Shown here: piece after piece, positions 8,096 to 17,448 of the stretch
Layout: each line of letters starts with the position of its first letter
Position numbering within the stretch: position 1 is the first letter of the stretch
Assembly: GCA_025964695.1 (NCBI GenBank)
Contig: JAOPYK010000170.1
Coordinates: 1-64,000, forward strand
Direction: 5' to 3'
Length of the DNA stretch: 64,000 bases
From: Streptosporangiaceae bacterium
Lineage (GTDB): Bacteria > Actinomycetota > Actinomycetes > Streptosporangiales > Streptosporangiaceae
Program-made: the position numbers and the translations under genes
The notes under the pieces: model-generated
The model's database searches: none
What the model saw: only the letters and a program-made list of their open reading frames with translations
What the model was told of the DNA's origin: nothing

Positions 8096-9138
8096 GCCAG
8101 ACCGTGGTGGCGCCCGCCCCGCGCGACGAGCGGGTCGGGGCCAAGTCCCCGCTGCGCCGGTTGCTGGGACGTCCCGAGATCGGCGCGCTGATCGGGGCGA
8201 TCGCGCTCTTCGTCTTCTTCTCCCTGGTCGCGAACGCGTTCCTGCAGACGAGCTCGTTCTCGACCATCCTGTACGCGAGCTCGACCTTCGGAATCATGGC
8301 GGTCTCGGTCTCGCTGCTGATGATCGGCGGTGAGTTCGACCTCTCGGCGGGCGTCATGGTGACCTCCGCCGCGCTCATCGCCTCGATGTTCAGCTACCAG
8401 CTCAGTCTCAACGTCTGGGTCGGTGTGGTCGTGTCGCTGGTGGTCACGCTGGCGTTCGGATTCCTCAACGGGCTGCTGTACATCAAGACCGGGCTGCCCA
8501 GCTTCATCGTCACCCTCGGCACCTTCTTCATGCTCGCCGGCGCCAACCTCGGCGTCACCAAGCTCATCACCGGCAACGTGGCGACCCCGTCGATCGCGGA
8601 CATGGACGGATACGCCGCGGCCAAGAACGTTTTCGCCGCCGACCTGGACCTCTTCGGCGTCAACATCAAGATCACCGTGGTCTGGTGGCTGGTGATGGTC
8701 GCGGCGGCGACCTGGTTGCTCCTGCGCACCCGGACCGGCAACTGGATCTTCGCGGTGGGCGGTGCCGCCCTGAGCGCCCGGGCCGTCGGGGTCCCGGTGG
8801 CCAGGACGAAGATCGGGCTGTTCATGGGCGTGGCCTTCACCGCCTGGTTCTCCGGGATGCACCTGCTGTTCGCGTTCGACTCCGTACAGTCCGGCGAGGG
8901 CGTGGGCAACGAGTTCTTCTACATCATCTGCGCGGTGATCGGCGGCTGCCTGCTGACCGGCGGGTACGGCTCGGCGATCGGCGCCGCCATCGGCGCGTTC
9001 ATCTTCGGTATGGCCAACAAGGGCATCGTCTACGCCGAGTGGAACCCGGACTGGTTCAAGTTCTTCCTCGGCGCGATGCTGCTCATCGCCACCGTCGTGA
9101 ACCTGTGGGTTCGGCGGCGCGCCGAGCTGTCGAAATAG
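8092..9138 (+). CDS. Sugar ABC transporter permease (RbsC/BPD_transp_2 type)
   Basis: This 348-residue inner-membrane permease should form the channel of the importer with the flanking binding protein and ATPase. About nine or ten hydrophobic segments are visible, starting with [21 protein letters not shown]. The loop [17 protein letters not shown] near 80-95 is the hallmark of the ribose/inositol permease family (GGIDLSVG). The final segment [22 protein letters not shown] is also typical. The ATG overlaps the stop of the small ORF (ATGA), and GAAATAGGGAGGG at the 3' end overlaps the ribosome site of the ATPase gene. This is the intact counterpart of the collapsed permease at 27057-27313. Confidence 0.93.
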   Translation: MSQTVVAPAPRDERVGAKSPLRRLLGRPEIGALIGAIALFVFFSLVANAFLQTSSFSTILYASSTFGIMAVSVSLLMIGGEFDLSAGVMVTSAALIASMFSYQLSLNVWVGVVVSLVVTLAFGFLNGLLYIKTGLPSFIVTLGTFFMLAGANLGVTKLITGNVATPSIADMDGYAAAKNVFAADLDLFGVNIKITVVWWLVMVAAATWLLLRTRTGNWIFAVGGAALSARAVGVPVARTKIGLFMGVAFTAWFSGMHLLFAFDSVQSGEGVGNEFFYIICAVIGGCLLTGGYGSAIGAAIGAFIFGMANKGIVYAEWNPDWFKFFLGAMLLIATVVNLWVRRRAELSK

Positions 9139-9149
9139 GGAGGGCCGGC

Positions 9150-10010
9150 ATGCCTGAAACCGTGACCGGGACACCGCTGGTCAAGCTGACCGGGGTCGGC
9201 AAGCACTACGGGAACATCATCGCCCTGCGCGAGGTCTCGCTGGAGGTCTCCGCGGGCGAGGTCACCTGCGTGCTCGGCGACAACGGCGCCGGCAAGTCCA
9301 CCCTCATCAAGATCGTCGGGGGCCTGCACCGGCATGACGAGGGCACCTACGAGGTCAGTGGCGAACAGGTCTCCTTCGGCTCGCCGCGTGAGGCCCTGGA
9401 CCGCGGCATCGCCACCGTCTACCAGGATCTCGCGGTGGTGCCGCTCATGCCGGTTTGGCGCAACTTCTTCCTCGGCTCCGAGCGGCGCCGCGGCCTGGGC
9501 CGCATGGACATCGACTTCATGCGGCGGACGACCAGGTCCGAGCTGCTGGAGATGGGCATCGACCTGCGCGACGTCGACCAGCCCATCGGCACGCTGTCCG
9601 GCGGCGAGCGCCAGTGCGTCGCCATCGCCCGGGCCGTCTATTTCGGCGCCAGGGTGCTCATCCTGGACGAGCCCACCGCGGCACTCGGCGTCAAGCAGGC
9701 CGGGGTCGTCCTCCGCTACATCCTGCAGGCACGGGCGAAAGGACTCGGGGTCGTTTTCATCACCCACAACCCGCACCACGCCTACCCGGTGGGTGATCGG
9801 TTCCTGCTGCTCAAGCGCGGCCAGAGCCTCGGCGAGCACGCCAAGCACGACATCACCAGGGAGCAGCTCACCGCGCTGATGGCCGGCGGCGCGGAACTCG
9901 AACAGCTCGCCCACGAGCTGGAATCGGTCTCCTTCGGGTCGGACGGGGGCAGCGCCGCCGCACGGGAACTCACCGCCGAGGCCGAGCAGCTCGGGATCAC
10001 CGACTCCTGA
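9150..10010 (+). CDS. Sugar ABC transporter ATP-binding protein, single domain
   Basis: The 286-residue ATPase powers the importer from the cytoplasmic side. Walker [10 protein letters not shown] lies at about 43-51, the Q-loop in VYQDLAVVP, the signature LSGGERQ near 150, Walker [13 protein letters not shown] near 170 and the switch His in FITHNPHHA near 203. It carries one nucleotide-binding domain, as in FrcA-type systems, not the double domain of RbsA. I took the ATG at 9150, which follows GGGAGGG at the right distance; longer upstream reading is shadow of the permease. A 17-bp terminator hairpin begins six bases after the stop. Confidence 0.94.
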   Translation: MPETVTGTPLVKLTGVGKHYGNIIALREVSLEVSAGEVTCVLGDNGAGKSTLIKIVGGLHRHDEGTYEVSGEQVSFGSPREALDRGIATVYQDLAVVPLMPVWRNFFLGSERRRGLGRMDIDFMRRTTRSELLEMGIDLRDVDQPIGTLSGGERQCVAIARAVYFGARVLILDEPTAALGVKQAGVVLRYILQARAKGLGVVFITHNPHHAYPVGDRFLLLKRGQSLGEHAKHDITREQLTALMAGGAELEQLAHELESVSFGSDGGSAAARELTAEAEQLGITDS

Positions 10011-10015
10011 CCACG

Positions 10016-10059
10016 CCAGGCGGCAGGGGTCCTGGCGTGCCGGGACCCCTGCCGCCTGG
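10016..10059 (+). terminator. Strong terminator hairpin ending the inositol operon
   Basis: The arms at 10016-10032 and 10043-10059 are perfect 17-base complements around a 10-base loop. The hairpin sits just after the ATPase stop. As is common in GC-rich actinobacteria, there is no clear U tract. Confidence 0.85.
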
Positions 10060-10094
10060 ACCGTCATGCGGCCAGTGCCGGTTTGGGTGCGGAA

Positions 10095-10495
10095 GCGGGC
10101 TCTTACGCTCGCGCAGCGTGGCGGCGCCCACCAGCGCGAGCCTCGCGGCCGCCCAGACCACCAGCACGGTCAGCGGCCGGCCGGCAGCAACTGGCCGATC
10201 GTGCCCCATGGCTGGGGCAGCAGTTCAGGGGCGGAAGCGGCGGCCGACAGCGGGTTGCCGAGCAGCATGATCAGCGCGCCCCCGCCGAGGCCCGGCCGCC
10301 CGACGACCGACGCGAGCCCGGTGATCGCGCCGATGACGACGAGGACGGCCAGCGCGACGACGCCCGCGACAGTGAGGTACGGGCCCGGCAGCACCGACAT
10401 CCAGCCGCTCGCGAGCGCGGCCGTGACCAGCCCTCCGGCGACCCCGAATCCGGCCACCCCGGCGAACCAGCCACCCGGCCGCGGGGAGCAAGCCG
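10095..10495 (-). pseudogene. Decayed integral membrane protein gene
   Basis: Read leftward from about 10495, one frame gives three hydrophobic stretches (GWFAGVAGFGVAGGLVTAAL, YLTVAGVVALAVLVVIGAI, then GGALIMLLGNPLSAAASAPE) followed by LLPQPWGTIGQLLPAG and a stop. That last motif is familiar from actinobacterial ABC-2/YhgE-like membrane proteins. The missing C-terminal helix (PLTVLVVWAAARLALVGAA, ending RERK) appears in another frame at about 10100-10185. A stretch of roughly 15-20 codons and the frame are therefore lost between them. No start codon fits, and the 5' end abuts the oxidoreductase fragment. I read it as a degraded fragment; the family name is tentative. Confidence 0.5.
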
Positions 10496-10668
10496 CCACG
10501 TTCGAGGGCCGTATCCCGAAGGGCCTGGTCACCGACGACCTGATCGCCTTCCACCGGGGCATCGCCACCTGCGGGGCGGCCATGACCACGGTGGCGTACT
10601 GCGCGGTGGTGGTGCGGATGCTGCAGCGGGACGGGCACCTCGACGCCCTGGAGCTCACTACCGGGGCA
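10490..10668 (+). pseudogene. Fragment of an NADH:flavin oxidoreductase (Old Yellow Enzyme family), internally deleted
   Basis: The rightward frame reads AATFEGR, then VTDDLIAFHRGIA, GAAMTTVAYCAVV and, without a break, RMLQRDGHLDALELTTG. In intact actinobacterial Old Yellow Enzyme homologues the first blocks lie near the N-terminus, while RLxxDGxLDALELT lies about 200 residues later. The middle is therefore missing, as are the extreme N-terminus and the whole C-terminal half. There is no start codon or ribosome site. The junctions lie near 10490, 10625 and 10668. Family recognition is from memory of conserved blocks, without an alignment. Confidence 0.55.
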
Positions 10669-10716
10669 CCCGGTGCGTCCTGCTGGATTGACCGCCGGCG
10701 TTGGGGGAGCCGGTTC

Positions 10717-11517
10717 TCAGCCGGGCGGCTGGAGGTCGACGAGGCGGCCCTTCTCCCTGGCCGAGTGCGCGGCCCCCTCCGCGCCGGGGCTGCGGACCAG
10801 GATCCGGGTCCGGTCGGAACGGAACAGGTCGTGGGAGAACTCGAACGGGACGCCCGCCGGGTCCTTGGTGGTGCGGGTGATCGAGAGCAGCGGGCTTCCC
10901 GGCTCGATGTCGAGCACCCCGGCCTCGTCCGGGCCCGCGGCGACCGCCTCGATCCGCTCGACGGCCTCGGCCGCCGCCACGCCGTACCGGCTCTCCAGGA
11001 GTTCGTAGAGCGAGCCGCCCAGGGGCAGCTCCGGGAGCCCGGGGAACATCACGGCGGGGAACCGGGCGTGTTCGAGGGAGATCGGGCTGCCGTCCGCGAG
11101 GCGGATCCGGACGATCTCGACGACCAGCTCGCCCCGCTTCAGCTCCAGCGCCGTGGCTGTGCCGTCGTCGGAGTTGACGATGCCGACCCCGACCACCCGC
11201 GACCCGGCGGTGAAGCCCTGCTCGCGCAGCAGGGCCGGAACGCCCATGACCTTGGACAGATCGCGCTCCACCTTGGCGTCGCCGACGAAGGTGCCACCGC
11301 CGCGGCCCGGTACGCGGCGGACCGTCCCGGTCTGTTCGAGCAGGCCCAGCGCGTGCCGGAGGGTGGACCGGCTGACGCCCAGCTCGACCGCCAGCTCCCG
11401 CTCACCGCCGAGCCGCTGGCCCGGCTTGAGCGCACCCGAGCCGATCAGCTCCACCACCCGACGGCGCACCACGTCCACGGCGGAGTCGGCCGAGTCGCTC
11501 CTCATGGCGCCCAGCAT
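10717..11517 (-). CDS. GntR/HutC-family transcriptional regulator
   Basis: This 266-residue repressor-type protein has an N-terminal winged helix-turn-helix (about 12-78; LGVSRSTLRHALGLLEQTG is the recognition region, followed by the wing GRGGGTFV). A C-terminal UTRA ligand-binding domain (about 95-250) follows. ATG at 11517 and ATG at 11505 are both possible starts. It sits between the inositol operon and a catabolic operon and could serve either. HutC/IolR-like members bind sugars or inositol intermediates, so control of the iol genes is plausible but unproven. Confidence 0.9.
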   Translation of the reverse strand: MLGAMRSDSADSAVDVVRRRVVELIGSGALKPGQRLGGERELAVELGVSRSTLRHALGLLEQTGTVRRVPGRGGGTFVGDAKVERDLSKVMGVPALLREQGFTAGSRVVGVGIVNSDDGTATALELKRGELVVEIVRIRLADGSPISLEHARFPAVMFPGLPELPLGGSLYELLESRYGVAAAEAVERIEAVAAGPDEAGVLDIEPGSPLLSITRTTKDPAGVPFEFSHDLFRSDRTRILVRSPGAEGAAHSAREKGRLVDLQPPG

Positions 11518-11594
11518 AGGAGTTCCGGTTCTGCCGATGTCATACCAAATCTCGAATCATCGGTCGCGTGTCGTGGGCAGGTCGCAGGCGGATG

Positions 11595-12368
11595 TCAGGT
11601 GGGGGAGAGCGCCTGCAGCGACTCGGGCAGCACCTGGCCGCCGTCGACCACGAGGGAGTGGCCGGTGATGTAGGCGGCCTCCTCGGTGGCGAGGAACAGG
11701 CAGGCGTTGCCGATCTCCTCGACGGTGCCGAGGCGGCCCAGCGGGATCGCCGATTCCATCGTCCGCAGGTAGTCCTCGCCCAGGTCGGTGAGGCCCTCGG
11801 TCAGCACGTTGCCGGGAAGCACGGCGTTGACCGTGATCCGCTGCGGGGCCAGCTCGATCGCGGCGGTCCGGACGAACCCGAGCTGTCCCGCCTTACTGGC
11901 CCCGTAGTGCGCCCAGCCCGGACTGCCGGTGATCGGCCCGGTGATCGAGGAGGTGACGATGATCCGCCCACGGCCCGAGGCGGCCAGGGCGGGCAGGCAC
12001 GCCTGGACCGACAGGATCGTGCCTTTGAGATTGATGCCGAGCACCTCGTCGATCGCGGTCTCGGTCAGCTCGGCGAGCGGCACCTCGGGGAAAATGCCCG
12101 CGTTCGCGCACAGGACGTCGATGCCTCCGTGCCGCTCGGCCGCGGTGGCGGCGACCAGGGCGCATCCGGCGGTGGTGGCGATGTCGGCCAGGACGTACGA
12201 GGCCGTATCCGGGGCGAGCGAGGCGACCGTCTCCTTCGCCGCGGCCTCGTCCCGGCCGACGATCAGGACCCGGGCGCCGGCGGCGGAGAACACCCGGGCG
12301 ATGCCCTTGCCGATGCCCTTGGTGCCGCCGGTGACCACGACGGAACGGCCGGTCAGTGGGGTGAACAT
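11595..12368 (-). CDS. Short-chain dehydrogenase/reductase (FabG-like)
   Basis: The 257-residue classical SDR has the cofactor motif TGGTKGIG at about 13-20 and CANAG near 85. The catalytic set is Ser in TSSITG with Tyr and Lys in YGASK, and the C-terminal tail ends with LVVDGG. I start at ATG 12368 because AAAGGG lies six bases upstream; the GTG at 12383 would add five residues. It is last in a leftward operon with a phosphotransferase and a class III aminotransferase, and may oxidise the alcohol or reduce the aldehyde of that pathway. The substrate is unknown. Confidence 0.9.
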   Translation of the reverse strand: MFTPLTGRSVVVTGGTKGIGKGIARVFSAAGARVLIVGRDEAAAKETVASLAPDTASYVLADIATTAGCALVAATAAERHGGIDVLCANAGIFPEVPLAELTETAIDEVLGINLKGTILSVQACLPALAASGRGRIIVTSSITGPITGSPGWAHYGASKAGQLGFVRTAAIELAPQRITVNAVLPGNVLTEGLTDLGEDYLRTMESAIPLGRLGTVEEIGNACLFLATEEAAYITGHSLVVDGGQVLPESLQALSPT

Positions 12369-12379
12369 GGGGAGCCCTT

Positions 12380-13396
12380 TCACGAGTGCGCGGTGGGGGA
12401 GTGCGTGCTGAGGTAGGACTCTGCCAGGTCACAGGTGCCGAGCGTGTAACCGGCGCCCAGCTCGCCGGCGATCCGGGCGGCCGGGTGGGAGCCGATCCAG
12501 GCCACCAGCAGCAGCCGCCGGAACAGCACGAACGTGCGGATCTCGGCCTCGTCGGCGGCGGACAGCGGTGACACGCGCCGGTAGCCGCGCAGCCACGACG
12601 CCACCATCTCCGGCACGCGCGGGTGGTGCTCGATGAAGCTGAGCGCGGCGGCCAGGTCGTAGACGTACCAGCCGAAGCCGCAGTCGTCGAAGTCGATGAC
12701 GCTGGTGGCCCCGCCGTGGACCAGCAGGTTGGCCAGCCGCAGATCGGCGTGGATCAGGCCGTACCGCTCGGGGGCCCGGCCGAAGCGCGCGAGCCTGGCC
12801 CGCAGCACCGCCTCCAGGCGGCCGAGCAGTTCGAGCTCGGAGGGGCCGACGCCCACGCCGTCCCGCCACCGGCCCCAGCGGGACTCGGCGCCGTGCGCCG
12901 CGTCGAAGTCCCAGTGGAAGCGCGTGAAGCCGGGCGGCCGCGGCCAGGACCGCGCGTGCAGGTGCATGCGGGCGGTGAGCTCGCCGAGCCCCTCGAAGTC
13001 GTCGACGAGCCGGTCCTGCGCGGGTTCGGCGCCGGGCAGCAGCTCGAACAGCACGCAGCTGCGTGGCGCCGTGCCCGGGTCGTCGACGGTGATGACCCGG
13101 GCTCCGCCGGTCGCCGCGAGCACCTTCGGGGTGCGCACGCCCGCCTCGTCGCGGAGGGCGTCCAGCCAGGCCAGCTCGGAGAGGATCGCCTCGGGCGAGT
13201 GGTAGCCGAGGCGGTGCACGCGCAGGACCGCGGCCAAGCCCTCGGCGTCGACTCGGAACGTGGCGTTCTCCGAGACGTCGAGGAGCGTCACCCGCGCGTC
13301 CGGGTCCAGGCCGTACGAGGGCAGCGCGCGCCGTGCGACGCCCTCCATCCGCGCCAGCACCGCCGGTCCGCCCGACAGGTCGTGCACGGCGCTCAC
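12380..13396 (-). CDS. Aminoglycoside-phosphotransferase-fold small-molecule kinase
   Basis: The 338-residue kinase has the choline/hydroxylysine kinase fold. [11 protein letters not shown] near 236-246 is the Brenner catalytic loop, and [11 protein letters not shown] near 254-264 supplies the DFD metal aspartate. The start is GTG 13396, overlapping the aminotransferase stop (GTGA); a longer frame to 13918 is antisense-like shadow. Pairing with a class III PLP enzyme recalls hydroxylysine kinase with 5-phosphohydroxylysine phospholyase, or ethanolamine-phosphate phospholyase systems. An amino-alcohol kinase role is therefore more likely than drug resistance, but this is inference from context. 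Confidence 0.85.
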   Translation of the reverse strand: MSAVHDLSGGPAVLARMEGVARRALPSYGLDPDARVTLLDVSENATFRVDAEGLAAVLRVHRLGYHSPEAILSELAWLDALRDEAGVRTPKVLAATGGARVITVDDPGTAPRSCVLFELLPGAEPAQDRLVDDFEGLGELTARMHLHARSWPRPPGFTRFHWDFDAAHGAESRWGRWRDGVGVGPSELELLGRLEAVLRARLARFGRAPERYGLIHADLRLANLLVHGGATSVIDFDDCGFGWYVYDLAAALSFIEHHPRVPEMVASWLRGYRRVSPLSAADEAEIRTFVLFRRLLLVAWIGSHPAARIAGELGAGYTLGTCDLAESYLSTHSPTAHS

Positions 13397-14661
13397 GGGA
13401 CGTCGTCCTTGGCCAGGCGGATGGCGGTCTCGGTCCGCTCCAGGAGCTCCCCGGCGACCGCGGGGTCCAGCAGGATGCCCGGCTTGTACTGCAGCACCCG
13501 AGGGTCCAGCGCGGAGAAGATCGCCCACACACCGTTCTCGTAGAGGCGGCGCATGACGTGTTTCGCCCCCTCCGGGTGGCCGAACTCCAGGCCCATGACC
13601 AGGCCGTTCTGCCGGATCCCGGTCAACCAGCCGTCCTGGTCGGCCTGGATCTCCCGCAAGCGCGCGCCGAAGAGCCGGGTCAGCACCTCGACGTTCTGCC
13701 GCGTCCGCTCGCGGAGTGAGATCTCCAGCGTCTTGAGGGCCACGAGGCATCCCAGTTCGGCGCCGCCGAAAGTCGAGATGTGCCCGAAGCCGTCCTCGGT
13801 CAGCCAGCCCGCACAGCGCTCGCTGATCAGCACGGCGCCGATCGGGTAGATGCCGCCGGACAGGCCCTTGCTGGTGACGAGGATGTCCGGTGCGATGCCG
13901 TGCTTGCTGATCGCCCACAGCTCGCCGGTGCGCATCAGCCCGGTCTGGACCTCGTCGGCGATGTAGAGGGCGTCGTGGGTCTCGCAGAGCTTCTTGACCC
14001 CCTCCAGGTAGCCGGGCTCGGGGAGCGGGAAGCCGTAGGTCGCCGGGATCGTCTCCAGGATGACCGCGGCCACGTCGCCGGCGCGCAGTTCGCGTTCCAT
14101 GGCGTCCAGATCGTTGAACGGCACGTGCGGGAACTCGGCGGGCTGGTCGGCGAGGAACAGCTTGGCGTAGCGGTCGTCGCCGGTGGCCACCGCCAGCCCG
14201 GTGTGGCCGTGGAACGCCTTGAGGATCGAGATGATCCGGCGCTTGCCGGTGGTGTGGCGGGCGGTCTTGAGCGCGATGTCGATGGCCTCGCCGCCTCCGC
14301 TGGAGTAGACGACCTTGCTGAGTCCCGGCGGTGCGGTCCTGATGAGCTCCTCGGCCAGGGCTGTACGGGCCAGGGACGGGAAGTGGTGGTTGCCGATGTC
14401 GTACCGCTCCAGCGCGGCGGTGAGCGTGGCGATCAGCTCGGGGTTGCGGTGGCCCAGATTGTAGGTCCCGCCGTTGAGGTGGACGTCGATCAGCCGGCTG
14501 CCCGAGACGTCATAGAGGAAGTACTCCTCGCGCCTGTCGATGACCAGCGGCACGCCCGCGTCGATCCAGAACTGCGTCTTGCCCGGGTTCCAGAACTCCT
14601 TCGAGCGGTCGAGGAAGTCCTGCTTCGAGGCGTACCTCGCGAACAACTGCTCCTGCGGCAT
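13393..14661 (-). CDS. Class III PLP-dependent aminotransferase or phospholyase
   Basis: This 422-residue fold-type I PLP enzyme has YSSGGGEAIDIALKTAR near 115-131 (phosphate-binding loop). LKAFHGHTG contributes the ring-stacking residue. ADEVQTG near 221 carries the PLP-N1 Asp, and TSKGLSGG holds the Schiff-base Lys near 250. It is first in a leftward operon with a kinase and an SDR. Members of this subgroup act as amine:2-oxoacid aminotransferases or as phospholyases on phosphorylated amino alcohols (AGXT2L1/L2 type). The adjacent kinase makes the second option attractive. The 177-bp gap to the divergent permease should hold both promoters. Confidence 0.91.
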   Translation of the reverse strand: MPQEQLFARYASKQDFLDRSKEFWNPGKTQFWIDAGVPLVIDRREEYFLYDVSGSRLIDVHLNGGTYNLGHRNPELIATLTAALERYDIGNHHFPSLARTALAEELIRTAPPGLSKVVYSSGGGEAIDIALKTARHTTGKRRIISILKAFHGHTGLAVATGDDRYAKLFLADQPAEFPHVPFNDLDAMERELRAGDVAAVILETIPATYGFPLPEPGYLEGVKKLCETHDALYIADEVQTGLMRTGELWAISKHGIAPDILVTSKGLSGGIYPIGAVLISERCAGWLTEDGFGHISTFGGAELGCLVALKTLEISLRERTRQNVEVLTRLFGARLREIQADQDGWLTGIRQNGLVMGLEFGHPEGAKHVMRRLYENGVWAIFSALDPRVLQYKPGILLDPAVAGELLERTETAIRLAKDDVP

Positions 14662-14839
14662 CGCACCTCCGAGGGAAACGGTCCGGATTCGGTGTGACCG
14701 TATCCAGAACCGGTCAGGCCGTACCAGACGAAAAGGTCAGATGTAACGACGCCTTAACAGACCATGTCTTTTCCGGTTTCTTAACGCTGCCACGATCGGC
14801 CCTGGTCAACCCCGGACCACCTCGAAGGAGGGCACGTCG

Positions 14840-16408
14840 ATGAGCGCAGTCCAGGAGCACATCCCGCCGGAGACTCCGGACAGCAAGGCCAGAGAGGTGC
14901 AGCGGCTCAAGCCCGGCGCCATCGGACTGGTCGCCGTGCTGTTCATGGCCGTCGCGAACGCCGCGCCGATCACCGCGATGACCGGGAACGTTCCCATCGC
15001 GGTCGGCTTCGGCAACGGAGTGCACGCGCCGGCCGGATTCCTGTTCGCCACCGTCGTGCTGACCATCTTCACGGTCGGCTACGTGGCGATGGCCAGGCAC
15101 ATCACCGCGACCGGTGCCTTCTACGGATTCATCTCCCAAGGCCTGGGCCGGGTCGTCGGCATGGCATCGGGACTGCTGGCGACGCTGGCGTACGTGGTCT
15201 TCGAGGCGTCACTGATCGGCATCTTCTCCTCCTTCGCCAAGACCACCGTCGAGCTTTTCCACGGCCCCTCGGTGAGCTGGATCGTCTACGCGGTCATCGG
15301 CATCGTGATCATCGCGGCGCTCGGCTACTTCGACATCTCCGTCTCCGGGCGGCTGCTCGCGGTGTTCCTGGTGTCCGAGGTGCTCATCCTCGGGCTGCTG
15401 GGCCTGTCGGTGCTGTTCAAGGGCGGCGGCCCCGACGGCATGATGTGGGGGTCGCTCAACCCCTTGTCCGCCTTCAGCGCCGCGCCCAGCGACCCCAAGG
15501 CGGGCGTGGTCGGCAGCGCGGCGATCGGCCTGTTCTTCGCGTTCTGGTCCTGGGTCGGCTTCGAGACCACGGCCGTCTACGGCGAGGAGTCCCGCAATCC
15601 CAAGAAGATCGTCCCGCGGGCCACTCTGATCGCGGTGATCGGGCTCGGGATCTTCTACGTGCTGATCTCGTGGCTGGCGCTGGCGGGTAACGGCGCGTCC
15701 CAGTCGATCGCGACCTCTCGGGGCAGCGGCGCGTTCGACCTGTTCTACGAGCTCACCGCCCGTAATCTCGGCACCTGGGCCAAGTTCGTCTACGAGACCC
15801 TGGCCGTGACCGGTTCGTTCGCCTGTGCGCTGGCCTTCCACAACACCGCCTCCCGCTACCTCTACTCCTTCGGCCGGGAGGGAGTCATCGCCGGGGTCCG
15901 TCACCTCGGCCGTACCCACCCGGCGCACCGCTCCCCGCACGTCGCCGGGCTCGTTCAGACGGTCGTCACCGCGCTCATCACCGTCGGGTTCTTCCTGTTC
16001 CAGAAGCCGACCAAGGCCGCGCCGGACGTCGCCTATGTGCATCTGTACGGATTGATGGCCATCATGGGGACCATGGCCCTGCTCATCGTCCAGACGATCT
16101 GCTCGGTCGCGGTCATCTGGTACTTCCACGTGGGCCGCAACCACCCGGAGACGGCGAACTGGTGGCGGACCTTCCTCGCGCCGCTGATCGGTGCCCTGGG
16201 CATGGGCTACGTCGTCTACCTGCTGTTCGACAACCTGTCGTTCGCGGCGGGGGCCGCCGCCGGCAGCCCGGTCTACACGGCCATCCCGTACGTCGTCATC
16301 GGCGTCTTCGTGCTCGGCCTCGCCTCGGCGCTGTTCCTGAAGTATCGCAGGCCGCGGCGGTTCGAGCACGCCGGACGCCTCGTCATGGAGGAGTCGCACG
16401 AACGTTGA
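14840..16408 (+). CDS. APC-superfamily amino acid/amine permease
   Basis: This 522-residue secondary transporter has about twelve membrane segments. The first block, GAIGLVAVLFMAVANAAPITAMTGN, contains the substrate-contact loop of the APC family. A cytoplasmic N-terminus of about 30 residues precedes it and a basic C-terminus (KYRRPRRFEHAGR) ends it. GAAGGAGG-like sequence precedes the ATG. It is transcribed divergently from the kinase/aminotransferase operon and overlaps the amidase gene by 4 bp, so transport and hydrolysis of one compound are probably linked. Confidence 0.92.
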   Translation: MSAVQEHIPPETPDSKAREVQRLKPGAIGLVAVLFMAVANAAPITAMTGNVPIAVGFGNGVHAPAGFLFATVVLTIFTVGYVAMARHITATGAFYGFISQGLGRVVGMASGLLATLAYVVFEASLIGIFSSFAKTTVELFHGPSVSWIVYAVIGIVIIAALGYFDISVSGRLLAVFLVSEVLILGLLGLSVLFKGGGPDGMMWGSLNPLSAFSAAPSDPKAGVVGSAAIGLFFAFWSWVGFETTAVYGEESRNPKKIVPRATLIAVIGLGIFYVLISWLALAGNGASQSIATSRGSGAFDLFYELTARNLGTWAKFVYETLAVTGSFACALAFHNTASRYLYSFGREGVIAGVRHLGRTHPAHRSPHVAGLVQTVVTALITVGFFLFQKPTKAAPDVAYVHLYGLMAIMGTMALLIVQTICSVAVIWYFHVGRNHPETANWWRTFLAPLIGALGMGYVVYLLFDNLSFAAGAAAGSPVYTAIPYVVIGVFVLGLASALFLKYRRPRRFEHAGRLVMEESHER

Positions 16409-17427
16409 CCGATTTCAGCTACGACCAAGACCCCGACACCGATCCCGCCACGCTGACGTTCACCTTCGGCGGGGCGGCGCCGGTGGCCTCCATCCGCCCG
16501 GGGACGGTGCTGTCCACCTGGACGAGGGACTGCTTCGCCGGGCGGATCCGGTCCACCCGGGACCGGGTGTCGGAGCTGTGCGACCCGCGGTTCATCAACC
16601 CGCAGACCGGCCCCTTCTACGTTGAGGGCGCCGCTCCGGGGGACACGCTCGCCGTCCACTTCATCAGCATCGAGCCCCGCGAGTCCTTCGGCGTCAGCAC
16701 CACCGTGCCGTTCTTCGGCTCGCTGACCGGGACGGGCCTCACGGCCATGCTGCAGAACGCCCTGGAGGAACGCACCTGGGTGTATGAGATCGACCGGGCC
16801 GAGCGGCTGGTGCGCTACCGGGCGCTCGACTCGGCCTACGAGGTGGACCTGCCGCTGGACCCCATGCACGGGACGGTCGGCGTCGCCCCGGCCCTGGGCG
16901 AGGTGCGCAGTTCGCTGGCGCCCGGCGACTGGGGCGGCAACATGGACACCCCGGAGATGCGGGCCGGGGTCACCTGTTACCTCGGCGTCAACGTCGAGGG
17001 TGCGCTGTTCAGCTTCGGCGACGGGCACGCCCGCCAGGGAGAGGGCGAGACCTGCGGCGTCGCGGTGGAGACCGCGATGGACACCGCGGTCATCGTCGAC
17101 CTCATCAAGGGCGTGCCCTGCCCGTGGCCCCGGCTGGAGGACGACCACTTCGTGATCACCACGGGGTCGGCGCGGCCACTGGAGGACGCCTTCCGGATCG
17201 CGCAGTCCGAGCTGGTCCGGTGGACGGCCGCCGAGACCGGGCTCAGCATTCTCGACGCCTACCAGCTCGTCTCACAGGCGGTGCTCAGTCCGGTCGCCAA
17301 CGTCGTCGACACCGCCTACACCATGACCGCCAAGCTGCCCAAGGCCGTGCTGCCCGGTATCACCCCGATGGCCGGCACCCACACCCGGCTGCGGGAGCAG
17401 GCCGCCGCCTGGCGGGCGGCCCGCTGA
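16405..17427 (+). CDS. Acetamidase/formamidase family protein
   Basis: The 340-residue protein matches the FmdA_AmdA family, which hydrolyses formamide, acetamide or related short amides to the acid and ammonia. Visible blocks are PQTGPFYVEGAAPGDTLAV near 68-86, FGDGHARQGEGE near 209-220 (the family's conserved HAxQGxGE block) and VETAMDTAVIV. The start is TTG, overlapping the permease stop (TTGA), with GGAGGAG ten bases upstream. The coupled permease may import the amide or an amino amide. Nothing is missing. Confidence 0.88.
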   Translation: MTDFSYDQDPDTDPATLTFTFGGAAPVASIRPGTVLSTWTRDCFAGRIRSTRDRVSELCDPRFINPQTGPFYVEGAAPGDTLAVHFISIEPRESFGVSTTVPFFGSLTGTGLTAMLQNALEERTWVYEIDRAERLVRYRALDSAYEVDLPLDPMHGTVGVAPALGEVRSSLAPGDWGGNMDTPEMRAGVTCYLGVNVEGALFSFGDGHARQGEGETCGVAVETAMDTAVIVDLIKGVPCPWPRLEDDHFVITTGSARPLEDAFRIAQSELVRWTAAETGLSILDAYQLVSQAVLSPVANVVDTAYTMTAKLPKAVLPGITPMAGTHTRLREQAAAWRAAR

Positions 17428-17448
17428 GACGGGCGCAGTCCGGACCGG

